NCBI GenBank assembly: GCA_963817405.1
Contig: CAWFNW010000002.1
Span: forward strand, 186,001 to 250,000
DNA: 64,000 nucleotides
Origin: CAWFNW01 sp963817405
GTDB taxonomy: Bacteria; Actinomycetota; Coriobacteriia; Anaerosomatales; Anaerosomataceae
Reading direction: 5' to 3'
A program made the translations under genes and the position numbers. Positions 1 to 7,691 of this stretch are shown here, piece by piece (the first letter of the stretch is position 1; each line of letters starts with the position of its first letter). The notes below the pieces were generated by a model that was not told where the DNA came from, ran no database searches, and worked only from the letters and a program-made list of their open reading frames with translations.

Positions 1-453
1 ACCGCATTCCCGAGCCAACTCCTCGGCCCGAGTGGCGTAGACCGAAGCGTCGACATCGAGCCCCGCGACAACCTGATCGAGGAAGTTGGCCTTCTTCCTG
101 ACGGACTCGACAAGCACCGTCGGTCTTCCGGAGAGGATCGCCACGACAATCCCCGGGTATCCCGCCCCCGAGCCCAAATCGGCAAACACTCCGGCCGGCG
201 ATGCGGCAACAGCGGCCGTCGCAGTAGCCGAGTCCAGAATGTGCAAGACTAAGACGTCGGCCGGGTTTGTGATCCGGGTGAGATTGAACTCCCGGTTTGC
301 GTCCAGCACCATCGCAGCGTGTCTGGCGATGGCCTCCGACTGGCGCTCAGTGACTGCGATGCCATGCCCCGTGAGCGTCCGCCGTATCGATGGGGACGAT
401 AGTGGGTCAGCGCTCAGCGAGGTTTCTCCGTTAGGTTTCACGTGGAACATCAT
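1..453 (-). CDS. rsmG: 16S rRNA (guanine527-N7)-methyltransferase RsmG, partial
   Basis: The reverse strand reads M-M-F-H-V-K-P-N-G-E from position 453 and stays open to the window edge, giving the first 151 codons. The SAM-binding signature D-L-G-S-G-A-G-Y-P-G-I-V is followed by a helix of the type L-V-E-S-V-R-K-K-A-N-F-L, as in RsmG/GidB, which methylates G527 of 16S rRNA. ATG codons at 453 and 450 are both possible starts. Its position downstream of jag on the minus strand is the usual origin order, and parA/parB would normally follow just outside the window. The C-terminal part is missing only because the window ends. A near-parS site overlaps its first codons. Confidence 0.9.
   Translation of the reverse strand, partial: MMFHVKPNGETSLSADPLSSPSIRRTLTGHGIAVTERQSEAIARHAAMVLDANREFNLTRITNPADVLVLHILDSATATAAVAASPAGVFADLGSGAGYPGIVVAILSGRPTVLVESVRKKANFLDQVVAGLDVDASVYATRAEELARECG
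434..449. promoter_or_regulatory. parS-like ParB binding site
   Basis: The 16-mer GGTTTCACGTGGAACA differs at two positions from the parS consensus TGTTTCACGTGAAACA. It lies inside the first codons of rsmG, about 285 bp from the exact site at 719-734. Clustered parS sites near oriC are typical of ParABS systems. Confidence 0.6.
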
Positions 454-718
454 GACTCACTCTCCGCGGCTGCGCCACAGACTTGCCCAGAACCCTTGTA
501 TCACGGATTTGAGGCACCCCTTCCGACTTTGCTCGCAAGAGAACCGGCAGGAATGGCGGCGTGAACCAAGACAACGCTCGGACTTCGCGACCGCATTGAG
601 GCTTCGAGTCATTGGCCTCCCGCTAGGCACGAGCCGGCTCTCCACTCTCGAGCGGTTGGAAGGATGAGCCACTAGGCCGAACTCAACGGTCCGATAGCCC
701 CGTCTCCTAGGACCACAA

Positions 719-734
719 TGTTTCACGTGAAACA
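719..734. promoter_or_regulatory. parS: parS centromere site (exact palindrome)
   Basis: TGTTTCACGTGAAACA is a perfect 16-bp palindrome identical to the conserved bacterial parS sequence recognised by ParB/Spo0J. It lies in non-coding DNA about 3 kb from the DnaA-box cluster, as expected for an origin-proximal segregation site. Confidence 0.95.
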
Positions 735-944
735 TTCGCAGGACTCGGACTCCCGCCAGGGATCCTCGGTTCTTGAGTCTCAGGCGCCCACTCGGGAGCA
801 CTTCGGGCGGATCCACCTATTCGCGCCGGTTTGTCACCGCTGTCCTGCTCGGATGGTTGTCGCCGTGCGCCTCGTCCCAAGGACGGCCTATCGCCGAGTC
901 AAGGGGCCCTCTTGGCACCGCGGGTGTCGTTTTACCCACAATAG

Positions 945-976
945 AGACACGGCCGAGCATCTGCTCCGCCGTGTCT
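945..976 (-). terminator. Terminator-like hairpin after jag
   Basis: AGACACGGC pairs with GCCGTGTCT, and GAGC pairs with GCTC inside it, around an ATCT loop. One C-C mismatch interrupts a 13-bp stem. It begins 24 bp after the jag stop in the direction of jag transcription. The U-tract is weak, so this may be a factor-assisted terminator. Confidence 0.55.
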
Positions 977-999
977 GCTCAGGTCGATAGGTGATATGG

Positions 1000-1743
1000 C
1001 TACTTCGGGTGGACAACAACCTGGCGATATGGCTCGGCGCCTTCGCTCTCGGTACGAACCCGGCGATCATTCCTCAGCGCGACGTGCACGACCTTCCGCT
1101 CGAAGCTCGTCATCGGACGCATGGGAACCGGACGACCACCTCTGGCCGCGCGATCGGCGGCACGTTTCGCCATCTCCTCGACCTTGAGGCGCCGCCGGTG
1201 CCGGTATCCCGAGACATCGACGACGGTAGGGTGGCGCAAATCCAGCCGGCGGTGGGCGATCGCGGACACCAGGATCTGTAGCGAATCGAGCGTGCGCCCG
1301 TGCCTTCCAATCAGAACTCCGAGATCATCTCCCACGATGTCCAGAATGATCTCAGAGTCATCGCCCTCGTACTCCTCGATCGATGCCGTGAGTCCAAGCA
1401 TACCGAGGATGTCATTGATGACCGCCACGGCCTCGTCGGCCACTCGGTCGAGCTCCTCGTCGGACAGCGCCGGCGTCTCGAGCTGTAGATCTGCCGGAAG
1501 CGGCTCCTTGGCGATCAGTACATCCGGAATGTCGATGTCCTCCGGTTCGTCGTCAACGTCGTCGACTACCGTGTCTCGTAGCCAGACACGAACCAGAGCT
1601 GGGCGAACGGCACCGAAGATCCGGCGTCCACCCTCTTCTAGCACTTCATAGTCGACCGCGTCATGCTCGGCGTCCAGGTCCTTGAGCGCCGCCTCGAGCG
1701 CCTCTTCGACCGACGCACCCTCCTTCGTAATCTCGTTCAGCAT
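1000..1743 (-). CDS. jag: Jag/KhpB family RNA-binding protein (KH-R3H)
   Basis: This is a cytoplasmic RNA-binding protein of 247 residues. The N-terminal ~55 residues form a Jag-N type domain (M-L-N-E-I-T-K-E-G-A-S-V-E-E-A). An acidic linker follows, then a KH domain around residues 110-175 with the G-x-x-G-type loop I-G-R-H-G-R-T-L-D, and a C-terminal R3H domain (residues ~185-247) ending in ...Y-R-Q-V-V-V-H-P-K. It abuts yidC with no gap, the usual yidC-jag arrangement. In Firmicutes, KhpB partners KhpA and affects cell elongation and division. Such a role here is inferred from family only. Confidence 0.93.
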   Translation of the reverse strand: MLNEITKEGASVEEALEAALKDLDAEHDAVDYEVLEEGGRRIFGAVRPALVRVWLRDTVVDDVDDEPEDIDIPDVLIAKEPLPADLQLETPALSDEELDRVADEAVAVINDILGMLGLTASIEEYEGDDSEIILDIVGDDLGVLIGRHGRTLDSLQILVSAIAHRRLDLRHPTVVDVSGYRHRRRLKVEEMAKRAADRAARGGRPVPMRPMTSFERKVVHVALRNDRRVRTESEGAEPYRQVVVHPK

Positions 1744-2463
1744 CTATGCAGCTCCCTCGGTCCGGGAATAGATCTTGTTCGTGACGAACTGCTGGCCCAC
1801 CTGCAACAGGCTCGACGTGACCCAGTAGACCAGAACGCCGGCGGGCGCGCTCCAGCCGAAGAAGATCATCAAGACCGACATGTAGAGGGCTATCTGACGC
1901 TGCTGCTTCTCACCGGGCTGCATCACCTGTGGAATGTAGATGCTCAGACCGAACAAGATGACGAGAACCGCGTAGGGGATGACGGATCCGATGCCCGAGG
2001 CCTTATAAACGGCAGCTGGGGTGAGCGTGAGGTCTGGAAGAATTATCCAGAAGCGCTTGGCCGCCTCGGCTGCTGCTTCAGGCAGACTCGCCAAGTGCTC
2101 CAAAAAGAGTCCCGGCTTGCCCTTCCCCGCGTTTCCCAGTACCCGGAAGAGCGCAATGAAGATCGGCATCTGGATAATCAGCGGCAAACACCCGCCGAAC
2201 GGGTTCACCTTGTTCTCCTTGTAGAACTTCAGGGTCTCCTCCTGAAGCTTCTCCTTGTTGTCCTTGTACTTGGCCTGCAGCTCCTTGATCTTCGGCTGAA
2301 TCCGCTGCATCTCGTAGGCCGACTTGGACTGTTTGAGCGTGAGTGGCAACAGCACGAGCCGCATCAGGATCGTCAGCAGCACGATGGCTACGCCGTAGTC
2401 GTGCACCCACCCGTAGAAGTACGTCAGTATCTCGAACAAGAATCTCTCGATGGGTTCCAGCAC
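1744..2463 (-). CDS. yidC: Membrane protein insertase YidC/Oxa1
   Basis: The protein has 239 residues, the short form typical of Gram-positive bacteria, without the large periplasmic P1 domain of Proteobacteria. Hydrophobic segments include residues ~22-38 (V-A-I-V-L-L-T-I-L-M-R-L-V) and a K/E-rich cytoplasmic coiled coil at ~45-80 (I-Q-P-K-I-K-E-L-Q-A-K-Y-K). The conserved F-G-G-C-L-P-L-I-I-Q-M-P-I-F block and two or three C-terminal membrane spans follow. It inserts and folds membrane proteins with or without SecYEG. I see no lipobox. The downstream jag gene starts at the base after the yidC stop, so the two are probably co-translated. Confidence 0.95.
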   Translation of the reverse strand: MLEPIERFLFEILTYFYGWVHDYGVAIVLLTILMRLVLLPLTLKQSKSAYEMQRIQPKIKELQAKYKDNKEKLQEETLKFYKENKVNPFGGCLPLIIQMPIFIALFRVLGNAGKGKPGLFLEHLASLPEAAAEAAKRFWIILPDLTLTPAAVYKASGIGSVIPYAVLVILFGLSIYIPQVMQPGEKQQRQIALYMSVLMIFFGWSAPAGVLVYWVTSSLLQVGQQFVTNKIYSRTEGAA

Positions 2464-2602
2464 GGAACAGCTACCTCCTCATAGCGCAGTGCGCCTCATG
2501 ACCGGTGATGTGTTCGCCACTCCGACTCGTCGGGGGTTGTCGCAGAGTGTGTTGCTATCTATCTACCACACGCGAGGCAATTCACGAAACAACGGTTCGC
2601 CA

Positions 2603-2821
2603 TCAGGGGACCGGATCGACCCCTCCTGGGTTCCATGGGTGGCAGCGCGCGATGCGCTTCACGGCGAGCCAGCCACCGCGAATCACGCCATGCCGCTCGA
2701 TCGCGATGACCGCATATGCCGAGCAGGTGGGTGTGAACCTGCAACTTGGCGGCAAGAGGGGAGAGACCACCTTGCGGTAGGCCTTGATGGGCAGGATCAC
2801 GAGCTTCGCCGGCATATTCAC
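2603..2821 (-). CDS. yidD: Membrane protein insertion efficiency factor YidD
   Basis: This small protein of 72 residues carries the YidD signature: a basic, amphipathic N-terminus (I-K-A-Y-R-K-V-V-S-P-L-L), then C-R-F-T-P-T-C-S-A-Y-A-V-I-A-I and the C-terminal R-C-H-P-W-N-P-G-G-V-D-P-V-P. YidD binds the inner face of the membrane and assists YidC-dependent insertion. The start codon overlaps the last four bases of rnpA (ATGA), indicating translational coupling. About 140 bp of non-coding DNA separate it from yidC. Confidence 0.95.
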   Translation of the reverse strand: MNMPAKLVILPIKAYRKVVSPLLPPSCRFTPTCSAYAVIAIERHGVIRGGWLAVKRIARCHPWNPGGVDPVP

Positions 2822-3150
2822 TGCATCACACCGCTGCGTCGCAGTGCCTGACCGAGCGAAGCATCAAGATCGCCGGGAGACGCCACGCCTGTTTCACTCT
2901 TGGCGACAAGCGCAACATCGAAGCCCTCCCATGGGCCACCGGCTCGTCGCACGGCATCGCGCATGACCCTCTTGGCCCGGTTGCGCCAGACGGCACCCCC
3001 AAGGCGCTTGCCTGCAACAAACATCACGCGGCCCTCAGGGCCGCGTGATGGTGGCGTCGGCACGACGATGACTGTCACGAACCTGGCTGACGAGCGACGT
3101 CCACTACTGAAGATCGAGTCGACATCTGTCTGGGCCGTGATGGTTCGCAT
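2818..3150 (-). CDS. rnpA: Ribonuclease P protein component
   Basis: A protein of 110 residues with the RNase P protein fold signature. The conserved RNR region reads G-G-A-V-W-R-N-R-A-K-R-V-M-R-D-A-V-R-R at residues ~51-69, and a hydrophobic V-A-L-V-A-K strand follows. It binds the RNase P RNA and helps mature the 5' ends of tRNAs. The annotated ATG is the only start codon in frame downstream of rpmH. The residues just before it (D-R-L-P) resemble the usual L-P N-terminus, so a non-canonical upstream start is conceivable. It lies between rpmH and yidD, overlapping the latter by 4 bp. Confidence 0.92.
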   Translation of the reverse strand: MRTITAQTDVDSIFSSGRRSSARFVTVIVVPTPPSRGPEGRVMFVAGKRLGGAVWRNRAKRVMRDAVRRAGGPWEGFDVALVAKSETGVASPGDLDASLGQALRRSGVMQ

Positions 3151-3181
3151 AGGAAGCCGGTCACTGCCGACCGGCTGGTGA

Positions 3182-3325
3182 TCAGGCCGCGCTCGGGGTC
3201 AGGACCTTGCGGCCCTTGCGACGGCGAGCAGCGATGATGGCGCGTCCACCACGGGTGGCCATACGGGCGCGAAAGCCGTGCGTCTTCGCACGCTTCCGAT
3301 TGTTTGGCTGGTACGTACGCTTCAC
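3182..3325 (-). CDS. rpmH: 50S ribosomal protein L34
   Basis: The 47-residue protein begins (GTG start) V/M-K-R-T-Y-Q-P-N-N-R-K-R and contains the family core T-H-G-F-R-A-R-M and G-R-A-I-I-A-A-R-R-R-K-G-R-K. L34 is a basic protein of the large subunit. A strong ribosome binding site (GAAAGGAAGG) sits a few bases before the GTG, which decides the start. It is the first gene of the leftward operon, reading away from oriC, and its promoter must lie in the DnaA-box region. L34 adjacent to dnaA is among the most conserved bacterial gene neighbourhoods. Confidence 0.95.
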   Translation of the reverse strand: MKRTYQPNNRKRAKTHGFRARMATRGGRAIIAARRRKGRKVLTPSAA

Positions 3326-4070
3326 GTGAGTTCCTTCCTTTCAGCCGCGAGGCAACCGCGTCGCCCGGGCGGCAAGCCCGGCGATTATACCGACCCCTGA
3401 TGAGGGGTGTCAAACGGCCGAGTGAATAGCGCGTTCGCCGCGTTTCCCACAGCTGGAGCCTCGCCCGTTTGGTGGCGTTCATCCAGGACGGTCAAGAAAC
3501 CCGAAAAATTGTGGATAGTGTGGAAAACGCAGGATGCAAGCTTGTCGAAGCTGTGGATAACCCGTTCCGCTGCGTTGTTCGTCCACAGGCCCTCTGTTAG
3601 AATCGGCGCTGCTTACACCGGTGGTGAATCTGCCTCGGTGACCTTGAAAATCCCTGCTAGAAGGCCTGACGCGGTGCGAACCACTGGAGTCGACCGGACA
3701 TACGTTCGGGTTATCCACAGCCTTCCATCATTCGCTTACGTCGTGTTCGTCCTATCCACAGGATGCACCGGATCCCGGGCGCGTTGGAAGCCTCCGGAAA
3801 CCGGTCTCCAGCCGCTTACACACGCTGCGCTGCGCGAATCGGCGCGAACGGTCGTTGAATGCGAAAAGGTTGTCCACATATGTGGAAAGCCCTGTTGATA
3901 AGTCGAGAAACCGCAGATTGTGTCCGTTCACTCCGAGAGCTTGAACTCTCACATGAGGGTGGTGGATACGCCCTGCGACCTGCGGGTTGGCAGGAGCTGC
4001 ATTTCTAGGTCGTTGTTGATAAGTCTGTGGAGGTCCCACCCGGTGACAGGAGTGGGAGAGGGGGATTGCG
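3326..4070. other. oriC: Chromosomal replication origin (oriC) with DnaA boxes
   Basis: This 745-bp gene-free region carries many DnaA-box sequences. TTATCCACA is exact at 3711-3719, and as its complement at 3552-3560. One-mismatch copies lie at 3510-3518 (complement), 3752-3760 and 3870-3878. Weaker partial copies occur near 3579, 3893 and 4017. Boxes occur in both orientations, and the longest A/T-richer stretch lies around 3500-3530. The position between rpmH and dnaA and the origin-type flanks support oriC. Which stretch unwinds cannot be decided by eye. A second group of DnaA-box-like sequences lies between dnaA and dnaN. Confidence 0.9.
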
Positions 4071-4940
4071 ATGGAGTCAGCGTACGAACCGTACCCCGCG
4101 GGACCGCCGCCCACGGCGGTTGCCTCGGGCGCGACGCTCGAGCACTCGCGCGATGTCTCATATGCATCCGATGCGCCGGTCCAGGCGGCCGCCCCTCTTG
4201 AGGCTGCTCGTCGCGCAGCGCGGATAGCTGTCTACGACGGGCTGACCGCGCCTCCTCGCGTCGAAGATGTCCTCGGCCCCGATGAGCGCGGCCTGATCGA
4301 AGCCTTGTCGTCTCGCACGTATCAGCTCTCTCACGAAGCCGGCGGCGTGCTCCCGTACACCGTGATCAGGGAGGTTGTCGAGAACCTCATCCACGCGCAG
4401 TTCTCCGAAGTCGTCGTTTCGATCTGCGACCGGGGGGACACGGTGCGCTTCTCGGATCAAGGGCCTGGTGTCGCCGACAAGGAGCGCGCGTTCATCCCGG
4501 GATTCTCGACGGCTACCGAGGAGATGAAACGGGTGATCAAGGGCGTCGGATCCGGGCTGCCGGTTGCCCGGGAGTGTCTTGGGTTCACGGGCGGCACGAT
4601 CATGCTCGAAGACAACCTCGGCAAGGGCACCGTGGTGACGCTACACCTTGAACGTACAGTTCCGACCGAAGCGCCGGCCGGGCCACAACCGGAGCCGCAA
4701 CCATTAGCCATGGATCTCCCGAAGCTCTCACTTCGCCAGAAGCAAGTGCTCTCGCTCGTGATGGAGCTCGGTGCCGTCGGGCCTTCGGTGGTTTCCCGAG
4801 AGCTCGCGGTCGGTCTTTCGACCGCGTACCGTGACCTGTCCGCCCTTGAAAGCGCGGGGCTGATCGCGTCGGACGAGACCGGTAAGCGTGTCCTGACCGC
4901 ACTCGGCATCAACTCACTCGACCACGTCCTTTCTTCGTGA
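4071..4940 (+). CDS. GHKL ATPase domain-winged helix protein next to dnaA
   Basis: A 289-residue cytoplasmic protein that I do not recognise as a named gene. Residues ~85-195 form a complete Bergerat-type ATP site: N box R-E-V-V-E-N (Asn105), G1 box D-Q-G-P-G (129-133) and G2 box G-V-G-S-G-L-P (158-164). No phosphoacceptor-histidine domain precedes it, so it is not an ordinary sensor kinase. A proline-rich linker (~200-216) leads to a C-terminal winged-helix-like domain (~217-285) ending in ...V-S-R-E-L-A-V-G-L-S-T-A-Y-R-D-L-S-A-L. A ribosome binding site (AGAGGGGG) precedes the ATG. It lies between the DnaA boxes and dnaA with a 15-bp spacer, so it is probably co-transcribed with dnaA. A role in controlling initiation or dnaA expression is inference. 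Confidence 0.75.
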   Translation: MESAYEPYPAGPPPTAVASGATLEHSRDVSYASDAPVQAAAPLEAARRAARIAVYDGLTAPPRVEDVLGPDERGLIEALSSRTYQLSHEAGGVLPYTVIREVVENLIHAQFSEVVVSICDRGDTVRFSDQGPGVADKERAFIPGFSTATEEMKRVIKGVGSGLPVARECLGFTGGTIMLEDNLGKGTVVTLHLERTVPTEAPAGPQPEPQPLAMDLPKLSLRQKQVLSLVMELGAVGPSVVSRELAVGLSTAYRDLSALESAGLIASDETGKRVLTALGINSLDHVLSS

Positions 4941-4955
4941 GGTAGGTAGAAACAC

Positions 4956-6344
4956 ATGCAGGACATCCAGGGAGTCTGGGATAGCGCGCTCGATATTGTG
5001 CGCGGCGAGCTCAACACGCCGACGTTCAAGACGTGGTTCGAACACACGTCTCCGATCGGTGTGACCGACCAGACTGTTCTCGTCTCGGCCCAGAACGAAT
5101 TCGCGCGCGACTGGCTTGAATCCCGCTACTCGGGACTCCTCTCGGCGGCTCTCACACAGGTGACTGGCACTCCGTTCTCGGTCGTGTTCAAAGTCGGCGA
5201 CGCTCCTGTCGAGGAGATCGCCGTCATACCATCGCCCGCTGAGGCAACGGCGGCGGTCGTCACCGACATGGAGGCCGCTGAGCAGCGCCGAGTCAGAGAA
5301 GCGACGGAGGGGGAGTTCAACCCCTCACACACGTTCGAGTCGTTCGTCATGGGTTCCTCGAACCGGTTCGCCTATCACGCGGCGCTCGCGGTCGCCGAAA
5401 CCCCTGGCGGGGCCTACAACCCGCTCCTCATCTACGGAGGCGTCGGCCTCGGTAAGACCCACCTTCTTCAAGCCATCGGGCACTACGTGAAGTCAAGTTT
5501 CCCTCACATGAAGGTCAAGTACTGTTCCAGCGAGCAGTTCACCAACGACTTCATCAACTCGATCGGCAACCGGGACAAGAGCCGCATCGAAGGCTTCCGG
5601 CGCCAGTACCGGACCATCGACGTCCTTCTCGTCGATGACATCCAATTCCTCGCCGGCAAGGAGGGAACCCAGGAGGAGTTCTTCCACACCTTCAACACAC
5701 TCCAGCAGTCCGGGAAGCAGATCGTTCTCTCGGCTGACCGCCCGCCGAAGGATATCGGCGACTTGACCGACCGCCTCCGTAGCCGTTTCGGAATGGGGCT
5801 TCCCGCCGACATTCAGCCCCCGGATCTCGAGACGCGGATCGCGATTCTCAAGCGCAAGACCGAGGCTGAGGGTGTCACCATCGACGACGCGGTCCTCGCG
5901 TTCATGGCCGACCGCGTCTCAACCAACATCCGTGAGCTCGAGGGCGCCTTGAACCGGGTTCTCGCATTCAGTGGCCTCACACGGAGCGTCATCGACGTCG
6001 ACCTTGCTCGCACGGTACTTCAAGACGTGTTCCCTGAGCGAAGCATCCGGCCGATAGCGATAGCCACGATTCAGCAAGAGGTCTGCAAGTTCTACGGCAT
6101 CAGCAAGAACGACATCATTAGCAACAAGCGATCGCAGGCAATCGTCTATCCTCGACAGATAGCTATGTATCTCGCGCGCGAACTAACTGATATGTCGCTT
6201 CCTCGAATCGGCGCCGAGTTTGGCGGCAGGGACCACACCACGGTCATGCACGCGGATGCGAAGATCCGCAAGTTGATGAACACGCAGCGGGAGGTCTACA
6301 ACCAGATTCAAGCGCTCACGAACCTCGTCAAACAGCGCACGTGA
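4956..6344 (+). CDS. dnaA: Chromosomal replication initiator protein DnaA
   Basis: 462 residues, normal length. Domain I spans ~1-80, a short variable linker ~80-125, and the AAA+ domain ~125-345 with Walker A G-G-V-G-L-G-K-T-H (161-169) and Walker B L-L-V-D-D-I-Q-F-L. The C-terminal DNA-binding domain contains F-G-G-R-D-H-T-T-V-M-H-A, which reads DnaA boxes. DnaA binds the boxes in the adjacent origin, melts DNA and recruits helicase. The ATG follows a GAGGTAGG-type ribosome binding site 15 bp after the upstream GHKL gene. Confidence 0.98.
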   Translation: MQDIQGVWDSALDIVRGELNTPTFKTWFEHTSPIGVTDQTVLVSAQNEFARDWLESRYSGLLSAALTQVTGTPFSVVFKVGDAPVEEIAVIPSPAEATAAVVTDMEAAEQRRVREATEGEFNPSHTFESFVMGSSNRFAYHAALAVAETPGGAYNPLLIYGGVGLGKTHLLQAIGHYVKSSFPHMKVKYCSSEQFTNDFINSIGNRDKSRIEGFRRQYRTIDVLLVDDIQFLAGKEGTQEEFFHTFNTLQQSGKQIVLSADRPPKDIGDLTDRLRSRFGMGLPADIQPPDLETRIAILKRKTEAEGVTIDDAVLAFMADRVSTNIRELEGALNRVLAFSGLTRSVIDVDLARTVLQDVFPERSIRPIAIATIQQEVCKFYGISKNDIISNKRSQAIVYPRQIAMYLARELTDMSLPRIGAEFGGRDHTTVMHADAKIRKLMNTQREVYNQIQALTNLVKQRT

Positions 6345-6580
6345 CCAGGAGCCTTGTTGAGAAGGTTGTGGAGAAGCTCTGGACTGGTCTGGGACAAGTC
6401 CTCAGATGTGTGGATGGATTCTTGGACCTGTGCAAAGTGTGGAGAAGTGAAGCAGTACATGAACAACTGACGCACAATGGACACACCTGCGACGACCTGC
6501 TGGAGATGGAGTTCTCCACAGTGCACACAGCACTTACTACTGTTACGGTTGGTTGAGATATCTACATGAAAGGAACAGGA
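6345..6580. other. dnaA-dnaN spacer with DnaA-box-like repeats
   Basis: This 236-bp spacer lacks a gene but is rich in TGTGGA/TCCACA motifs, for example near 6367, 6411, 6440 and 6514, which resemble relaxed DnaA boxes. A bipartite origin with boxes on both sides of dnaA occurs in Bacillus, so this may be a second origin half or a dnaN regulatory region. None of the copies is an exact consensus. Confidence 0.5.
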
Positions 6581-7678
6581 ATGAAGGTCTCCATCGCACG
6601 CTCTGAGTTGCTCGATGCCCTCTCGATCGCCTCGAAGGGTCTCTCATCCAGAACGACACTCCCGATCCTCTCGGGCATCTTGTTCACAACGACCGGTGAT
6701 GGGGTCCAGATCCAGTCGACCGACCTAGAAATCTCGATCAGGACGTTCGTGAAGGCCCGAGTTGAGGGGCAAGGGAGCATCGTCATCCCGGGACGGCTGA
6801 TCACCGATATCGTGAGGAGTCTCCCGGAAGCGGCAGTGACGATCGACGCGTCAGCAAGCGGAGCGACCATCGAGTGCGGGCAGTCGTCATTCACGGTGAG
6901 AACGCTTACCCCGGAGGACTTCCCCAAGTTCCCGGATGTTGTGCCATCAGAGACGGTCACGCTGCCGACAGGCGTCTTCTCAGATGTCGTGCACCAGGTT
7001 TCGAAGGCCGTCAGCCGAGATGAAACCCGACCGATCCTGACAGGCATCCTCCTCGTGGTCGAAGAGGGGATCATGAGGATGGCTGCCACCGACTCGTACC
7101 GGCTCTGTGTGCGAGAGGTCGCGGTCGAAGGTACCGGCGGTGCGCTCGAAGCAGTGGTTCCCGGCCGAGCGCTCGAGGACGTGTCGCGCCTCGCGTCCGC
7201 TGCAGAGAGCGTCAACATCGGCGTCTCCGAGAACCAAGTTGTCGTGACGTTCGGTGACACGACGTTTGTGTCTCGGAGAATAGAGGGCACATTCCCGAAC
7301 TGGCGTCAGCTCGTGCCGAAGGAGTGGACGACGCGCTATATCGTCGACCGGCAGGAGCTTATCGAATCAGTGAAGCGCGTCTCGCTTATGGCGCAGCACA
7401 GCGCGCCGCTCCGCATGAAAGTAACCGTCGAGGACCGCGTATTGAGCCTGTCTGCGCAGACCCAGGATGTCGGAGAGGCGAAGGAGGACATCGAGGTCGT
7501 CATCGAAGGTGAAGATGTGGAGATGGCGTTCAACCACGCATATCTCATGGATGGTGTCGGTATTGCACCTGGTGAGAAGGTCGCGGTCGAGCTCGTGAGT
7601 CCACTCAAGCCGGGTGTTATCAAGGTGGCGGACAGCGAGTCGTTCATCTACCTGCTTATGCCTGTACGCCTCGGCTGA
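6581..7678 (+). CDS. dnaN: DNA polymerase III beta sliding clamp
   Basis: 365 residues forming three clamp domains. The N-terminus M-K-V-S-I-A-R-S-E-L-L-D-A-L and the R-T-T-L-P-I-L-S-G-I motif are typical of DnaN, as is the C-terminus Y-L-L-M-P-V-R-L. The beta clamp encircles DNA and tethers replicative polymerase. I choose the ATG at 6581 rather than 6566 because the first five codons of the longer frame overlap the ribosome binding site (AAAGGAACAGGA), and the family N-terminus begins M-K-[FV]-S-I. It is followed after 13 bp by recF. Confidence 0.97.
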   Translation: MKVSIARSELLDALSIASKGLSSRTTLPILSGILFTTTGDGVQIQSTDLEISIRTFVKARVEGQGSIVIPGRLITDIVRSLPEAAVTIDASASGATIECGQSSFTVRTLTPEDFPKFPDVVPSETVTLPTGVFSDVVHQVSKAVSRDETRPILTGILLVVEEGIMRMAATDSYRLCVREVAVEGTGGALEAVVPGRALEDVSRLASAAESVNIGVSENQVVVTFGDTTFVSRRIEGTFPNWRQLVPKEWTTRYIVDRQELIESVKRVSLMAQHSAPLRMKVTVEDRVLSLSAQTQDVGEAKEDIEVVIEGEDVEMAFNHAYLMDGVGIAPGEKVAVELVSPLKPGVIKVADSESFIYLLMPVRLG

Positions 7679-7691
7679 CCGAGGCCCACAG

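Larger units (their letters stand above)
454..999. other. rsmG-jag intergenic region without a convincing gene
   Basis: This 546-bp stretch holds one exact parS (719-734) and a terminator-like hairpin next to the end of jag (945-976). Several short open frames cross it, but they are arginine/serine-rich, lack ribosome binding sites and match no family I know. I see no other supported gene here. Confidence 0.6.

Noticed and set aside
457..816. 119-aa minus-strand frame between jag and rsmG
   Set aside because: It runs through the exact parS site, lacks a ribosome binding site and has arginine/serine-rich, family-less sequence.
736..853. Matching 7-bp arms (GCAGGAC/GTCCTGC) resembling a long tRNA acceptor
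   Set aside because: No T-loop TTC or D-arm at the right spacing, so it does not fold as a tRNA.
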